Source: Opitutales bacterium (lineage in GTDB: Bacteria > Verrucomicrobiota > Verrucomicrobiia > Opitutales > JAJFLR01). Taken from it: a DNA stretch of 35,401 bases. Below are positions 9,738-17,371 of the stretch, piece after piece. Position numbers and translations under genes: made by a program. The notes below the pieces were generated by a model that had not been told where the DNA came from, ran no database searches, and saw only the letters and a list, made by a program, of their open reading frames with translations. The number at the start of each line of letters is the position of its first letter. Within the stretch, counting starts at the first letter, position 1. The DNA lies in NCBI GenBank assembly GCA_021772565.1, contig JAJFLR010000106.1, positions 1 to 35,401 of the forward strand, written 5' to 3'.

Positions 9738-11273
9738 TTAGCAAATGAAAGATTTTTTCCAGTCTTCTATAGCAGTTTTTAATTCAGCGGTAATTTCGTC
9801 ATTCAATTTTTTCTCAGCCACAATTGTTTTCATCAAATCTTCTTTACGAGTCAGTAAGTACTCCTGCATGTTGTTACTTGCTTCGACAATTTTCTTGGTA
9901 TCAATATCATCAAACTGATTATTTTGCACCGCCCACAATAAACTGATTTGTATTTCTACAGGTCTAGGACTAAAGGCGGGTTGTTTGAAAATTTCTACGA
10001 TACGGGCGCCGCGTTCCAACAGTGCTTTTGTTCTGGCATCCAAATCAGATCCAAACTGTGCAAAAGCTGCCATCTCACGATACTGTGCTAACTCAAGTTT
10101 AACTTTTCCGGCCACCTGTTTATAAGCCTTTATCTGAGCTGCAGATCCCACACGAGATACAGACAATCCAACAGAAATCGCCGGCCTGATTCCCTGATTG
10201 AATAAATCAGTTTCCAAAAAGATCTGGCCGTCTGTGATAGAAATAACGTTTGTCGGAATGTAAGCAGAAACATCACCTGCCTGAGTTTCAATAATAGGCA
10301 GTGCAGTTAGTGAACCACCTCCATTTTTTTCATTCAGACGTGCAGAACGTTCAAGCAAACGAGAATGCAAATAAAAAACATCACCCGGGAAAGCTTCACG
10401 CCCTGATGGACGTTTTAGAACCAAAGAGATATGGCGATAAGCCACAGCATGTTTCGAAAGATCATCATAAACTATCAATGCATCCATGCCGTTATGCATA
10501 AACCACTCACCCATTGATGTACCGGCATAAGGTGCCAAAAATTGATTGGCCGGATTATCTGCAGCTGGTGCAGATACTACAATAGTATATTCCAAAGCAC
10601 CGTTTTTTTCCAGCACACCGATGGTTCGGGCAACGTTAGAATTTTTTTGCCCAATCGCTACATAGATTGAATAGAGAGGCCGAAATTCAGGATCGCCGCT
10701 TTCGAGGCCAACTTTATTAATTCTGGCCTGATTGATAATTGTATCTATAGCGATTGTTGTTTTGCCGGTTTGACGGTCACCAATAATAAGTTCTCTTTGG
10801 CCACGACCGACAGGTATCATCGCATCAATCGGCATGATACCGGTTTGTACCGGCTGACTAACAGATTTTCTTGGAATGATTCCGGGTGCAATTTTTTCAA
10901 TTGGATATGTCTCCTCTGACTTAATGTCGCCTTTTCCATCAATTGGATTTCCAATGGCATCAACAACACGCCCGAGTAATCCTTTGCCAACAGGCACAGA
11001 TAAAAGTTTACCTGTAGTGCTCACCTCATCACCTTGTTTCAATCTACTTGGATCACCTAAAATAACGCAGCCAACTTCATCTTCCTCTAAATTTAAAGCT
11101 ATCCCGTAAATTCCACCGGGGAATTGAACCATTTCATTATACATCACTTCTGACAATCCGTCGATCTTGGCAACACCATCCGCAAGGGTAACAATATTTC
11201 CGGTATTTTTCTTTACCGTTGAAGTTGATATATTTTCTATTTCTTTTTCTATTTGTTCAGTAATTGTGCTCAT
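9738..11273 (-). CDS. atpA: ATP synthase F1 subunit alpha
   Basis: 511 residues, full length. P-loop GDRQTGKT at 165-172 for the non-catalytic nucleotide site, and the [10 protein letters not shown] segment with the arginine that completes the catalytic site on beta. The N-terminal helix (about 1-20) that binds delta is present. Follows atpH by 22 bases. The 3' end lies 9 bases from the right end of the inserted element. Confidence 0.98.
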   Translation of the reverse strand: MSTITEQIEKEIENISTSTVKKNTGNIVTLADGVAKIDGLSEVMYNEMVQFPGGIYGIALNLEEDEVGCVILGDPSRLKQGDEVSTTGKLLSVPVGKGLLGRVVDAIGNPIDGKGDIKSEETYPIEKIAPGIIPRKSVSQPVQTGIMPIDAMIPVGRGQRELIIGDRQTGKTTIAIDTIINQARINKVGLESGDPEFRPLYSIYVAIGQKNSNVARTIGVLEKNGALEYTIVVSAPAADNPANQFLAPYAGTSMGEWFMHNGMDALIVYDDLSKHAVAYRHISLVLKRPSGREAFPGDVFYLHSRLLERSARLNEKNGGGSLTALPIIETQAGDVSAYIPTNVISITDGQIFLETDLFNQGIRPAISVGLSVSRVGSAAQIKAYKQVAGKVKLELAQYREMAAFAQFGSDLDARTKALLERGARIVEIFKQPAFSPRPVEIQISLLWAVQNNQFDDIDTKKIVEASNNMQEYLLTRKEDLMKTIVAEKKLNDEITAELKTAIEDWKKSFIC

Positions 11274-11295
11274 AATTATAACTTTTTAAAATTTA

Positions 11296-11694
11296 TTATC
11301 TGACAGCATTTGAAAGTGCATTAAGTCGACTGATCGCAGAATTATCAAATATATCATCTCCAATAATAACGCGCAATCCGGCAATCAACTCCGGGTTTTC
11401 TTTTTTAATAATATTAATCTTTCTATTGTATCTTTTAGAGAATTCCTCTTCTACGTTCTTCACAGATTCATCTGAAATTTCACCGGCATATTCCAGTATT
11501 GCTTCGGATTTACCTAACTCTCGCCGAATATAAATTAGATAAAGTTTTAATATCCTTTTCAGCTTTGGATGATTTTTTGATCTAAGAATTTCTAAAACAG
11601 CACCGACTTTTTCCTTAGACACCACGCCCTCATCAAGACTAACTACTGTTAGCTTTTTAGCATATTCCTTAAGTTGTTTGTCGACGTTTAACAT
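11296..11694 (-). CDS. atpH: ATP synthase F1 subunit delta, short form
   Basis: 132 residues against about 175-180 usual for delta/OSCP. The C-terminal conserved part is clear (NPELIAGLRVIIGDDIFDNS, AISRLNAL), which contacts subunit b. The N-terminal helical domain that caps F1 through alpha appears reduced to roughly 75 residues. No upstream in-frame extension is evident; the 193 bases before the ATG hold an inverted repeat. Either a compact lineage-specific form or a gene shortened at its 5' end. Position between atpF and atpA supports the call. Confidence 0.85.
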   Translation of the reverse strand: MLNVDKQLKEYAKKLTVVSLDEGVVSKEKVGAVLEILRSKNHPKLKRILKLYLIYIRRELGKSEAILEYAGEISDESVKNVEEEFSKRYNRKINIIKKENPELIAGLRVIIGDDIFDNSAISRLNALSNAVR

Positions 11695-11755
11695 TTTACT
11701 TTATAAAAATTAAGTTACTAAATGGCATGACTCATAATTGAGTTATTTTTCGTTA

Positions 11756-11844
11756 TCGGTATCAGTGAAACGGCTATCGGTATCGCTTTCGAATATTTCG
11801 ATACCGATACCGATAGCCGCAAGCCTTCAGCCTGCTGATACCGA
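11756..11844. repeat. nested inverted repeat between atpF and atpH
   Basis: Inner arms 11771-11785 and 11805-11819 (CGGCTATCGGTATCG and its exact complement) are perfect over 15 bases with a 19-base loop. Outer arms 11756-11765 and 11835-11844 (TCGGTATCAG / CTGATACCGA) add 10 more bases. The unit is built from iterations of ATCGGT. It is in the longest gap (193 bases) between intact atp genes apart from the element gap. It may act as an mRNA processing or stability hairpin, or be a small inserted repeat. Confidence 0.85.
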
Positions 11845-11887
11845 ATTGGATATTTAAATTTTTTATTCATGCTGAGTATTTATAAGT

Positions 11888-12460
11888 CTACACTGTTGTT
11901 AATTCTCTAGCAGCAGATTCACTAAACGTAGTTTTATCAGTTGCAGTAAGCTCCTTGTTCAATACTTTTTCAGTGGTTTTCACAACCAGGCTGGCAACTT
12001 CCTGACGCACTTCAGTCAACATTTTATCCTTTTCAATTTCGATGTTTTGTTGAGCTTTATCCAAAATATCCTGTGCTTTTTCTCCGGCTTCTTTTGTTTG
12101 TTTTTCCAATAAAATCTTGGCACTGTCACGCGCTTCCTGCATAATCTTTTGCGCATCCTGCTGCGCTTCACGTAAAGTTTCTGTCTGTCTTTTTTCTGCT
12201 TCGGCTAATTTATGTTTCCACTCTTCTGCATTTTGCAAACCTTCAGCAATTTCATTCTGTCGTTTTTCAATCGTTTGCAAAATTGGTTTAAAGGCAAATT
12301 TGTAAAGCAAGAATGCAACGACACAAAAATTTATAATTTGAGCAATTAACAATCCTGTCTCTACATGAAAATAACGTGCAATTTCCAATATAGGATTTTC
12401 ACCTGAAGAGTGTTCCGCTGATGCCTGAATTGCTGTGGCAAATAATGTTTGATGTATCAT
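11888..12460 (-). CDS. atpF: ATP synthase F0 subunit b
   Basis: 190 residues. A short N-terminal segment, one membrane span at about 33-54 (ETGLLIAQIINFCVVAFLLY), then a long highly charged coiled coil rich in Ala/Glu/Gln/Lys (about 60-175). This is the stator that links F0 to F1. Only one b-type gene is present, so a homodimer is likely. The gene lies 77 bases after atpE, beyond a terminator-like hairpin, and has no visible Shine-Dalgarno sequence. Confidence 0.94.
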   Translation of the reverse strand: MIHQTLFATAIQASAEHSSGENPILEIARYFHVETGLLIAQIINFCVVAFLLYKFAFKPILQTIEKRQNEIAEGLQNAEEWKHKLAEAEKRQTETLREAQQDAQKIMQEARDSAKILLEKQTKEAGEKAQDILDKAQQNIEIEKDKMLTEVRQEVASLVVKTTEKVLNKELTATDKTTFSESAARELTTV

Positions 12461-12483
12461 ATTAATTTAAATTTGAAATCATT

Positions 12484-12526
12484 AAAAAGATCAACCGGCG
12501 TGATTACAAAAGCAAGCACGCCGATT
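12484..12526 (-). terminator. terminator-like hairpin between atpE and atpF
   Basis: On the - strand, AATCGGCGTG (12526-12517) pairs with CACGCCGGTT (12502-12493): 10 base pairs, one of them G-U, with a 14-base loop. After four bases (GATC) comes TTTTT (12488-12484). It sits 11 bases after the atpE stop and inside the operon. It may terminate part of the transcripts or protect the 3' end of the atpBE message, raising subunit c over the rest; that effect is inference. Confidence 0.65.
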
Positions 12527-12537
12527 GAGTCTTAAAC

Positions 12538-12747
12538 TTATTTTCCAAGAAACAAGGCATAAAAGGCAACAGCTTCTGCTAACGCCATCCCAATAATCGA
12601 TTGAACCAGAATTTTACCTGATGCACCTGGGTTACGACCCACTGCTTCTGCGGCTTTCATTCCGACTAATCCTACACCTATTGCTGCACCAATACAACCG
12701 AGGCCACCTTGTATACTTCCTGATATTTCTGCTATTATTTGTATCAT
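12538..12747 (-). CDS. atpE: ATP synthase F0 subunit c
   Basis: 69 residues, two membrane helices joined by the polar loop GRNPGA (37-42). The ion-binding carboxylate is Glu58 in GMALAEAVAFYAL. By alignment to the Na+ type, the Gln of helix 1 corresponds to Val25 and the Ser after the Glu to Ala59, so H+ coupling is expected. The protein forms the c-ring of F0. It lies 125 bases after atpB and is followed by a terminator-like hairpin. Confidence 0.95.
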   Translation of the reverse strand: MIQIIAEISGSIQGGLGCIGAAIGVGLVGMKAAEAVGRNPGASGKILVQSIIGMALAEAVAFYALFLGK

Positions 12748-12872
12748 CTTTATATTTTGTTAGATGTTATCATTTTAACTATTTACTCAACCGCCCACAC
12801 TTGTGCATTTCTGCTTTGTATAGTCCCGATTGCGAAAGGTTTAATTGAAAATATATTTTCATAATAAAATAT

Positions 12873-13745
12873 TTATGCGTGTGCGTGTTCATCATCTCCA
12901 TGGTTGCATATGAGCCCGATGTAGACTGCCACTAGCAAAGTAAATACCAATGCCTGAACAAAGCCGATTAACATTTCTAAAAAGTAAAAAGGAATTGGTA
13001 AGATATAGGCAAAAATATTGCTCATACTAATCAACAAATTCTCTCCTCCAAAAACATTGCCAAACAAACGGAATGAAAGTGAGACTGGACGAAAGGCTAT
13101 AGAAATAATCTCAATCACTCCAACAACTCCAAATATGAAAAATAAAATATAATATAGCACAGCGGGCACTTCTGATTTCTCAGCTTTGTTGCCAAATAGA
13201 TCGAGAAAAATTGCTTTAGCACCGGCGTATTTAAATATAAAATATAACCATGCTGCAAAATGTATGATGGCCAGAGCCAAAGTCATATTTAAATCAGCAT
13301 TTGCCGGTCGGAAGAAATAAAAGAAATGCCCCAATTCGCCTTCTTCTTTCAAACCGATAGTTCCAACACCTGGCAATAACCCACTCCAGTTGTGCATTAA
13401 GATAAAAGTAAAAAATCCGATCAAAATTGGAAATGTCGGCTTAATCATCCGATTACCAACTATTGGCTCGATGATTCCTCTTATTCCTGTTACTAAACTT
13501 TCGACAACAATTTGACCACCCCCGGGAATCATTTTTGGTTTTGTACCAACTGCCCAGCGAATCAGTAAAATTAGTGAGAGTGAAATGACCCAACTCATAA
13601 TCATCGAATTGGTGATCGGCAGCCCGAAAATTTCAGTAATTTTATAGGCATACGGCGAAACACTACTATCCCCCTCAGATGCGCTAGCTATCGAGGCTGA
13701 CCCCAGACCGATTAGGATAAAAACTATTTTTCTTATAAACTCCAT
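12873..13745 (-). CDS. atpB: ATP synthase F0 subunit a
   Basis: 290 residues. The N-terminal hydrophobic stretch (about 5-22, IVFILIGLGSASIASAS) looks like a cleavable signal peptide, as in several other phyla. Then about five membrane spans, including the proton-channel helix with the essential Arg226 in SLSFRLFGNVFGGE. The C-terminus is His/Asp-rich (HGDDEHAHA). First gene of the operon; no atpI or atpZ is visible before it. The region upstream is long and repeat-rich, so the operon promoter should lie in the first 100-200 bases upstream. Confidence 0.95.
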   Translation of the reverse strand: MEFIRKIVFILIGLGSASIASASEGDSSVSPYAYKITEIFGLPITNSMIMSWVISLSLILLIRWAVGTKPKMIPGGGQIVVESLVTGIRGIIEPIVGNRMIKPTFPILIGFFTFILMHNWSGLLPGVGTIGLKEEGELGHFFYFFRPANADLNMTLALAIIHFAAWLYFIFKYAGAKAIFLDLFGNKAEKSEVPAVLYYILFFIFGVVGVIEIISIAFRPVSLSFRLFGNVFGGENLLISMSNIFAYILPIPFYFLEMLIGFVQALVFTLLVAVYIGLICNHGDDEHAHA

Positions 13746-14130
13746 TAATTTGAATAGGGATGTATGAAATACCTTTGATTACAGATCAAGTTAATTTTGT
13801 TAACTATCTCTGATTTAAGACAATCCAAGCCAGACCTACTATTAGTAATTCTAATACTAAAATCATTTTACTATTAGATATACTTAAGTCACATTTTGAG
13901 TCAACAATTATTTAATTTACCGACTCAAGCTGGTAATTTCTAAAAAAGTAGCTATGGCTTTTGTTATAGCAATTGCCGAAATAAATGAAACGTGTTATTT
14001 CCAACGTGTTCGGCAGAATTTTAAATTGTAATCAAAAAGCGACTTGAAATGAACCCACATTCTCTGATTTAAACTTCATTTCGGTACCGAAATAAGTCAG
14101 TGTCTGCAATCAATAGACGTACGTCAGATA

Positions 14131-14227
14131 GATTGCCACACTCTGCTTTCGCAGAGCTCGCAATGACAATTAGGTTTTTACTTTGTCATCGCGAGGAGCA
14201 GTGCGACGTCCCGACAAGTCGGGATGA
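14131..14227. repeat. REP-like repeat pair, divergent (GTCATYGCGAG family)
   Basis: Two copies of a short element beginning TGTCATYGCGAG and ending near TGGCAATC or equivalent. One is on the - strand at 14131-14170, with internal hairpin TCTGC/GCAGA. The other is on the + strand at 14182-14227, with internal hairpin TCCCGAC/GTCGGGA. A second pair in the opposite arrangement is at 23361-23457. The layout resembles BIME/REPIN pairs. Confidence 0.75.
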
Positions 14228-14282
14228 CTTTTTTAGCCTCGATACAGACAGAACTTTTGCGAAATGCTAAACAACTTTTTTT

Positions 14283-14325
14283 TATAGCACCTGCCATTAG
14301 AAATTGGAAGATGTCGTTTTCAACT
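14283..14325 (+). repeat. dispersed hairpin repeat, copy A
   Basis: Core TATAGCACCTGCCATTAG followed by AAATTGGAAGATGTCG and TTTTCAAC. Copies B (19591-19632, inverted) and C (25362-25397) share most of it; A and B differ at only about three positions in the 41 shared bases. The half-sites CACCTGCCA and TGGAAGATG are weakly complementary, so the repeat can fold. Confidence 0.8.
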
Positions 14326-14391
14326 CGGTACCGAAATAACGGAAAGTTCTTTTTATAAATTAATTCGAAAATTTACCTGCTAATTCTCAAC

Positions 14392-14652
14392 CTATTTTTT
14401 ATAGACTTTGCTGCGATACCCTACTTTGACAGCGCTGATAATTAATTCTTCATCGCGAATCTCGTAAATCAAACGATAGATTCCAATTCTAATTCTATAT
14501 AACTCTTCACCTTTTAATTTTTTACTGCCTAGTGGTCGAGGATTGAGAGCTAGCTCACTGATAGTTCTTAAAATTATTAAAACATATTCTTTATTTATTT
14601 TTTTAAGATCTTTTCTAACAGAAGATTGAAAACAAATATTATATCGTACCAT
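14392..14652 (-). CDS. RelE/ParE-family toxin
   Basis: 86 residues, the normal size. Features of the RelE/ParE fold: VRKDLKKI helix, NPRPLGSKKLKG turn, YRIRIGIYRLIYEI beta strands, and the basic C-terminus VGYRSKVYKK. Members either cleave mRNA on the ribosome or act on gyrase; which applies is not decidable here. Its start overlaps the end of the antitoxin gene by 14 bases, giving coupled translation with the antitoxin first. Confidence 0.87.
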   Translation of the reverse strand: MVRYNICFQSSVRKDLKKINKEYVLIILRTISELALNPRPLGSKKLKGEELYRIRIGIYRLIYEIRDEELIISAVKVGYRSKVYKK

Positions 14653-14860
14653 CTTTTTTCAACTGTTCTAAAAATTCTTCGTAGCCAAAAGACTTATCAC
14701 CTTTTCTTTCTTTCCAATCTTTAATATCTTCAAGATCTTCAGATAATAATATTTTCAATGCATCATTAACGAGTTCTGACATTGTTTCTTTTGTTTCAGC
14801 TGCTTTCATTCGCAGGGCATCATGTACAGTATCATCAAGGTATAGTGTCGCTTTGCTCAT
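14639..14860 (-). CDS. antitoxin of the RelE-type pair (ribbon-helix-helix)
   Basis: 73 residues. The N-terminus MSKATLYLDDTVHDALRM with the following helices (ETMSELVNDALKILL) matches ribbon-helix-helix DNA-binding antitoxins; the acidic, probably flexible C-terminus would wrap the toxin. It usually represses its own operon, so an operator is expected within 14861-14900, but I do not see a clear palindrome. Confidence 0.82.
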   Translation of the reverse strand: MSKATLYLDDTVHDALRMKAAETKETMSELVNDALKILLSEDLEDIKDWKERKGDKSFGYEEFLEQLKKDGTI

Positions 14861-15379
14861 AATTCAAATTTGTGACATTAAAGCGTCATGCTGTCAAGGT
14901 GCTTTCACAACATCATCCTATTCAATTTTAACAATCAGTAACTACCACTATGAATTGTAGGGCTCGAACTCTTGACTAGCAGTAGCACTGTATCCAGTTG
15001 AACTGGTTTTAGCAGAATGAAACAAATGTAGGGCTTCAGCTTGCTGAATGCCTTGTAAAAAGACTTGGGATGGAAAGAGAAAGGCGCTTCGCAAGCGAAG
15101 GCCCTACAATTTCTTGATCTTTATTAATCGTAATTGGACGAAATTAATTCTTGTCACAGAAGAGAGCTTTGCGAAGGCTGTTGTTCGATGCCATGTATGA
15201 AGACTCAGTTAATTCGAGGCGCTCCGTCAAGCGGAGGCCCTACAAGAAAGAATAGAATTAATAAAATTACTACGTAGTGAAAAAATTTAACAAAAAAATA
15301 TTTTCCCTAAACTGCATCGATTTAATCAGCTCAATAATAAATCGTGCATTGGACAATTTTACTCTTTAGGTATTTTCTC
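14861..15379. other. intergenic region with hairpin repeats, 519 bases
   Basis: No gene. Contains the CCCTACA hairpin-repeat cluster (14955-15245) and a tRNA-like remnant on the - strand (14957-15006). The last 135 bases, before the methyltransferase ATG, are AT-rich and show nothing distinct. Confidence 0.7.
14955..15245. repeat. cluster of short hairpin repeats ending in GCCCTACAA
   Basis: Four partial or full copies: 14955-14972 (TTGTAGGGCTC, +), 15027-15048 (TGTAGGGCTTCAGC then TTGCTGAA, +), 15084-15109 (GCGCTTCGCAAGCG then AAGGCCCTACAA, -), and 15219-15245 (GCGCTCCGTCAAGC then GGAGGCCCTACAA, -). Each full copy has a hairpin next to the constant end, for example CTTCGC/GCGAAG. The stem sequences differ while pairing is kept, which suggests selection for structure or an inserted palindrome family. 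Confidence 0.75.
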
Positions 15380-16597
15380 ATGCCCAGAAAACAAAATAAA
15401 ATTTTTAATGATAATCCATATGCTTATCACCAGGAATTGATAGTTGAAATAACCAGCATGACAAATCTCGGTGTTGGAATTGGACGTCATGAGGGTTGGG
15501 TCATCATGGTTCCATATGCCTTAGCAGATGAAACTGTAAAAGTTAAAATTTGGCGCAATCATAGTAATTACTCTGACGCCGATTTGGTTGAAGTCGTAAA
15601 ACCCTCACTCTTAAGAGTTGAACCCCAATGCGCATTATTTGGAAAATGTGGCGGCTGCCAGTATCAAAACTTGCAATACGATGCCCAACTCAAAATGAAA
15701 AGAGCTCATGTTGCTGAGATTTTCAAAAATATTGGTGATTTTGATTTTAATGTAAACGAGGTAATTCCATCTCCGCAAATTTATGCATACCGATCAAAAA
15801 TAACACCGCATTTTCAAAAATTAAAAAGGGAAAAATTCAATCCCATCGGATTTTTAAAATCAAATACGCGGCAAATTGTCGATGTGCCTCACTGTCCAAT
15901 TGCCACTGACGCGATCAATAATAGTTTACCCGAAGAGAGAGAAAAAGTTTTAAGCTATGAAAAAAAATTTCGTCGAGGGGGGACATTACTTTTGCGAGAC
16001 ACATTAGAGGGAGTGGTCACTGACAATAATGATATTGTGTCAGAAAAAGTCGGCGATTTAGTTTTTCAATTTCAAGCAGGAGAATTCTTTCAAAACAACC
16101 CATTCATTTTAGCAGAAATGGTAAACTATGTTATAGACCAAGCCAAATCTGAGAACAGCCGATTTCTAATTGATGCATATTGTGGTGTAGGAGTTTTCAG
16201 TATTACAGCCAGTAAATTTTTTGAACGATGCACAGGAATTGAGATCAGCGCACTATCAATTCATTGGGCAAATGGTAATGCAAAAATTAACGCAGTAAAT
16301 AACTGTAATTTTATCATAGGAAAAGCAGAATCAATATTTGAAAATGTAGAATTTAATTCAGCTGAAACTACAGTTATTATAGACCCACCCCGCAAAGGCT
16401 GCGATAAAGATTTTATTGACCAACTGCTCGGCTATAAACCGGCAAAAATTGTTTATGTGTCTTGTGACCCGGCAACCCAGGCTCGTGATTTAAATTTTCT
16501 GATCGAAAATTATATCGTTACAAACATTCAACCGTTTGACCTCTTTCCACATACAAGACATATCGAAAATGTTGTGACGTTGAGTTTGAATAATTAA
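15380..16597 (+). CDS. RNA (uracil-5-)-methyltransferase, RlmD/TrmA family
   Basis: 405 residues from the ATG at 15380, which has TTAGG 9 bases upstream. An upstream in-frame GTG (15344) would add 12 unconserved residues. N-terminal TRAM-like domain (about 17-75). Iron-sulfur cysteines C84, C90 and C93 (CALFGKCGGCQ) plus C172 (PHCPIA). SAM motif DAYCGVGVFSI at about 265-275; IIDPPRKGC at about 333-341; nucleophile Cys362 in YVSCDPATQARDL. It adds a methyl group to C5 of a uridine in rRNA or tRNA; RlmC/RlmD/TrmA cannot be told apart from sequence alone. Confidence 0.92.
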   Translation: MPRKQNKIFNDNPYAYHQELIVEITSMTNLGVGIGRHEGWVIMVPYALADETVKVKIWRNHSNYSDADLVEVVKPSLLRVEPQCALFGKCGGCQYQNLQYDAQLKMKRAHVAEIFKNIGDFDFNVNEVIPSPQIYAYRSKITPHFQKLKREKFNPIGFLKSNTRQIVDVPHCPIATDAINNSLPEEREKVLSYEKKFRRGGTLLLRDTLEGVVTDNNDIVSEKVGDLVFQFQAGEFFQNNPFILAEMVNYVIDQAKSENSRFLIDAYCGVGVFSITASKFFERCTGIEISALSIHWANGNAKINAVNNCNFIIGKAESIFENVEFNSAETTVIIDPPRKGCDKDFIDQLLGYKPAKIVYVSCDPATQARDLNFLIENYIVTNIQPFDLFPHTRHIENVVTLSLNN

Positions 16598-16632
16598 ATT
16601 ACAAACTCCAATTTTTTTTGAAGTAAGAAAAT

Positions 16633-17031
16633 TTAACTTATTGAAAACTTCGGCATTGTCTTTCGAAGTTTTAATCGAGGAATACGGTCAAAATGAGCAT
16701 CGTTACTTATTACAGTTGCATCTATCTCCAGAGCACACGTTGCAATTACAATATCAGTTAATGGTATCACCCTACCTTTCCGATCCAAATGCCATGCTAA
16801 ATTTGAAGATTTTTCCCAGAATTGATTATCAATTTTAAATTCTGGAATGCTATTAAATAAATCATTTACTTTATCTTTTTGATTTAAATTTATTATACCT
16901 CTAACGACTTCAATTCGGATAACACCACAACTAAATATTTGATCTGTTCTCAACCACGGCTCTATAATTTTGTGCGGCTCTATTCGATTTCTGATCCAGT
17001 TTATATAAATATTAGAGTCAACGAGTATCAT
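16633..17031 (-). CDS. vapC: VapC-type PIN-domain toxin
   Basis: 132 residues. PIN nuclease acidic residues are visible: Asp5 (MILVDSNIYI), Glu41 (IRIEVVRG), Asp93 (LTDIVIATCA) and Asp111 or Asp115 (SNDAHFDRIP). Such toxins cleave specific RNAs in a Mg2+-dependent way. It follows the antitoxin gene with a single base between stop and start, a standard VapBC operon. The 3' end is convergent with the methyltransferase gene, 35 bases away. Confidence 0.92.
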   Translation of the reverse strand: MILVDSNIYINWIRNRIEPHKIIEPWLRTDQIFSCGVIRIEVVRGIINLNQKDKVNDLFNSIPEFKIDNQFWEKSSNLAWHLDRKGRVIPLTDIVIATCALEIDATVISNDAHFDRIPRLKLRKTMPKFSIS

Positions 17032-17032
17032 A

Positions 17033-17257
17033 TTATGAAGGTTTTTCTAAATTGCGTAGGTTTATCGGATCATAATCAGGATCAACTATATCACCTTTAA
17101 TATCTTGAAAAAACGGCTGACTAAATAGTTTGTTAATTTTAGCTATTCGCTCTGCCTCCGAGAGTGCAAATTCAATTGCCTTTTTTCGAGTTTTGATCCC
17201 GGTAAGTTTCATGACCCTTTTTAATTTCGATTCATCAAGTTCAATTGTTGTTTTCAT
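17033..17257 (-). CDS. vapB: VapB-type antitoxin
   Basis: 74 residues. Opens MKTTIELDESKLKRVMKLTG, the pattern of the DUF2191/VapB ribbon-helix-helix group, with TRKKAIEFALSEA as the following helices. The C-terminus (SQPFFQDIKGDIVDPDYDP) is acidic and likely fills the toxin active site. First gene of the vapBC pair. Autoregulation is expected but no operator is evident. Confidence 0.88.
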   Translation of the reverse strand: MKTTIELDESKLKRVMKLTGIKTRKKAIEFALSEAERIAKINKLFSQPFFQDIKGDIVDPDYDPINLRNLEKPS

Positions 17258-17371
17258 ATGGGAATATTTATGGGGTTTTCTACCTTACGTCAACCCATAA
17301 TCTAAATTATTTAACTGGACAGTAACTTGAAACTCTCAACAATTCGATTATCAAAATAATAAACCAAATTA

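Larger units (their letters stand above)
13746..14391. other. 646-base intergenic region upstream of atpB
   Basis: No substantial gene. It should carry the atp operon promoter, but I cannot fix -35/-10 boxes with confidence. It contains the REP-like pair (14131-14227), one copy of a hairpin repeat (14283-14325), and a 15-base direct repeat TCGGTACCGAAATAA at 14081-14095 and 14325-14339 that encloses both. A 20-codon ORF (13804-13866, -) with a hydrophobic product lies just before atpB. Confidence 0.7.

Noticed and set aside
9262-9742. Target-site duplication around the GxxExxY element
   Set aside because: Flanks (AATTTTA left, CAAATAAAATTA right) are both AT-rich but share no convincing direct repeat next to the ends.
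12538-12747. Na+-coupled ATP synthase
   Set aside because: Helix-1 Gln and the Ser after the ion-binding Glu of the Na+ type are Val25 and Ala59 here.
15344-15379. GTG start 36 bases upstream for the RNA methyltransferase
   Set aside because: It adds a hydrophobic segment (HWTILLFRYFL) not expected in the family; the ATG at 15380 has TTAGG at good spacing.
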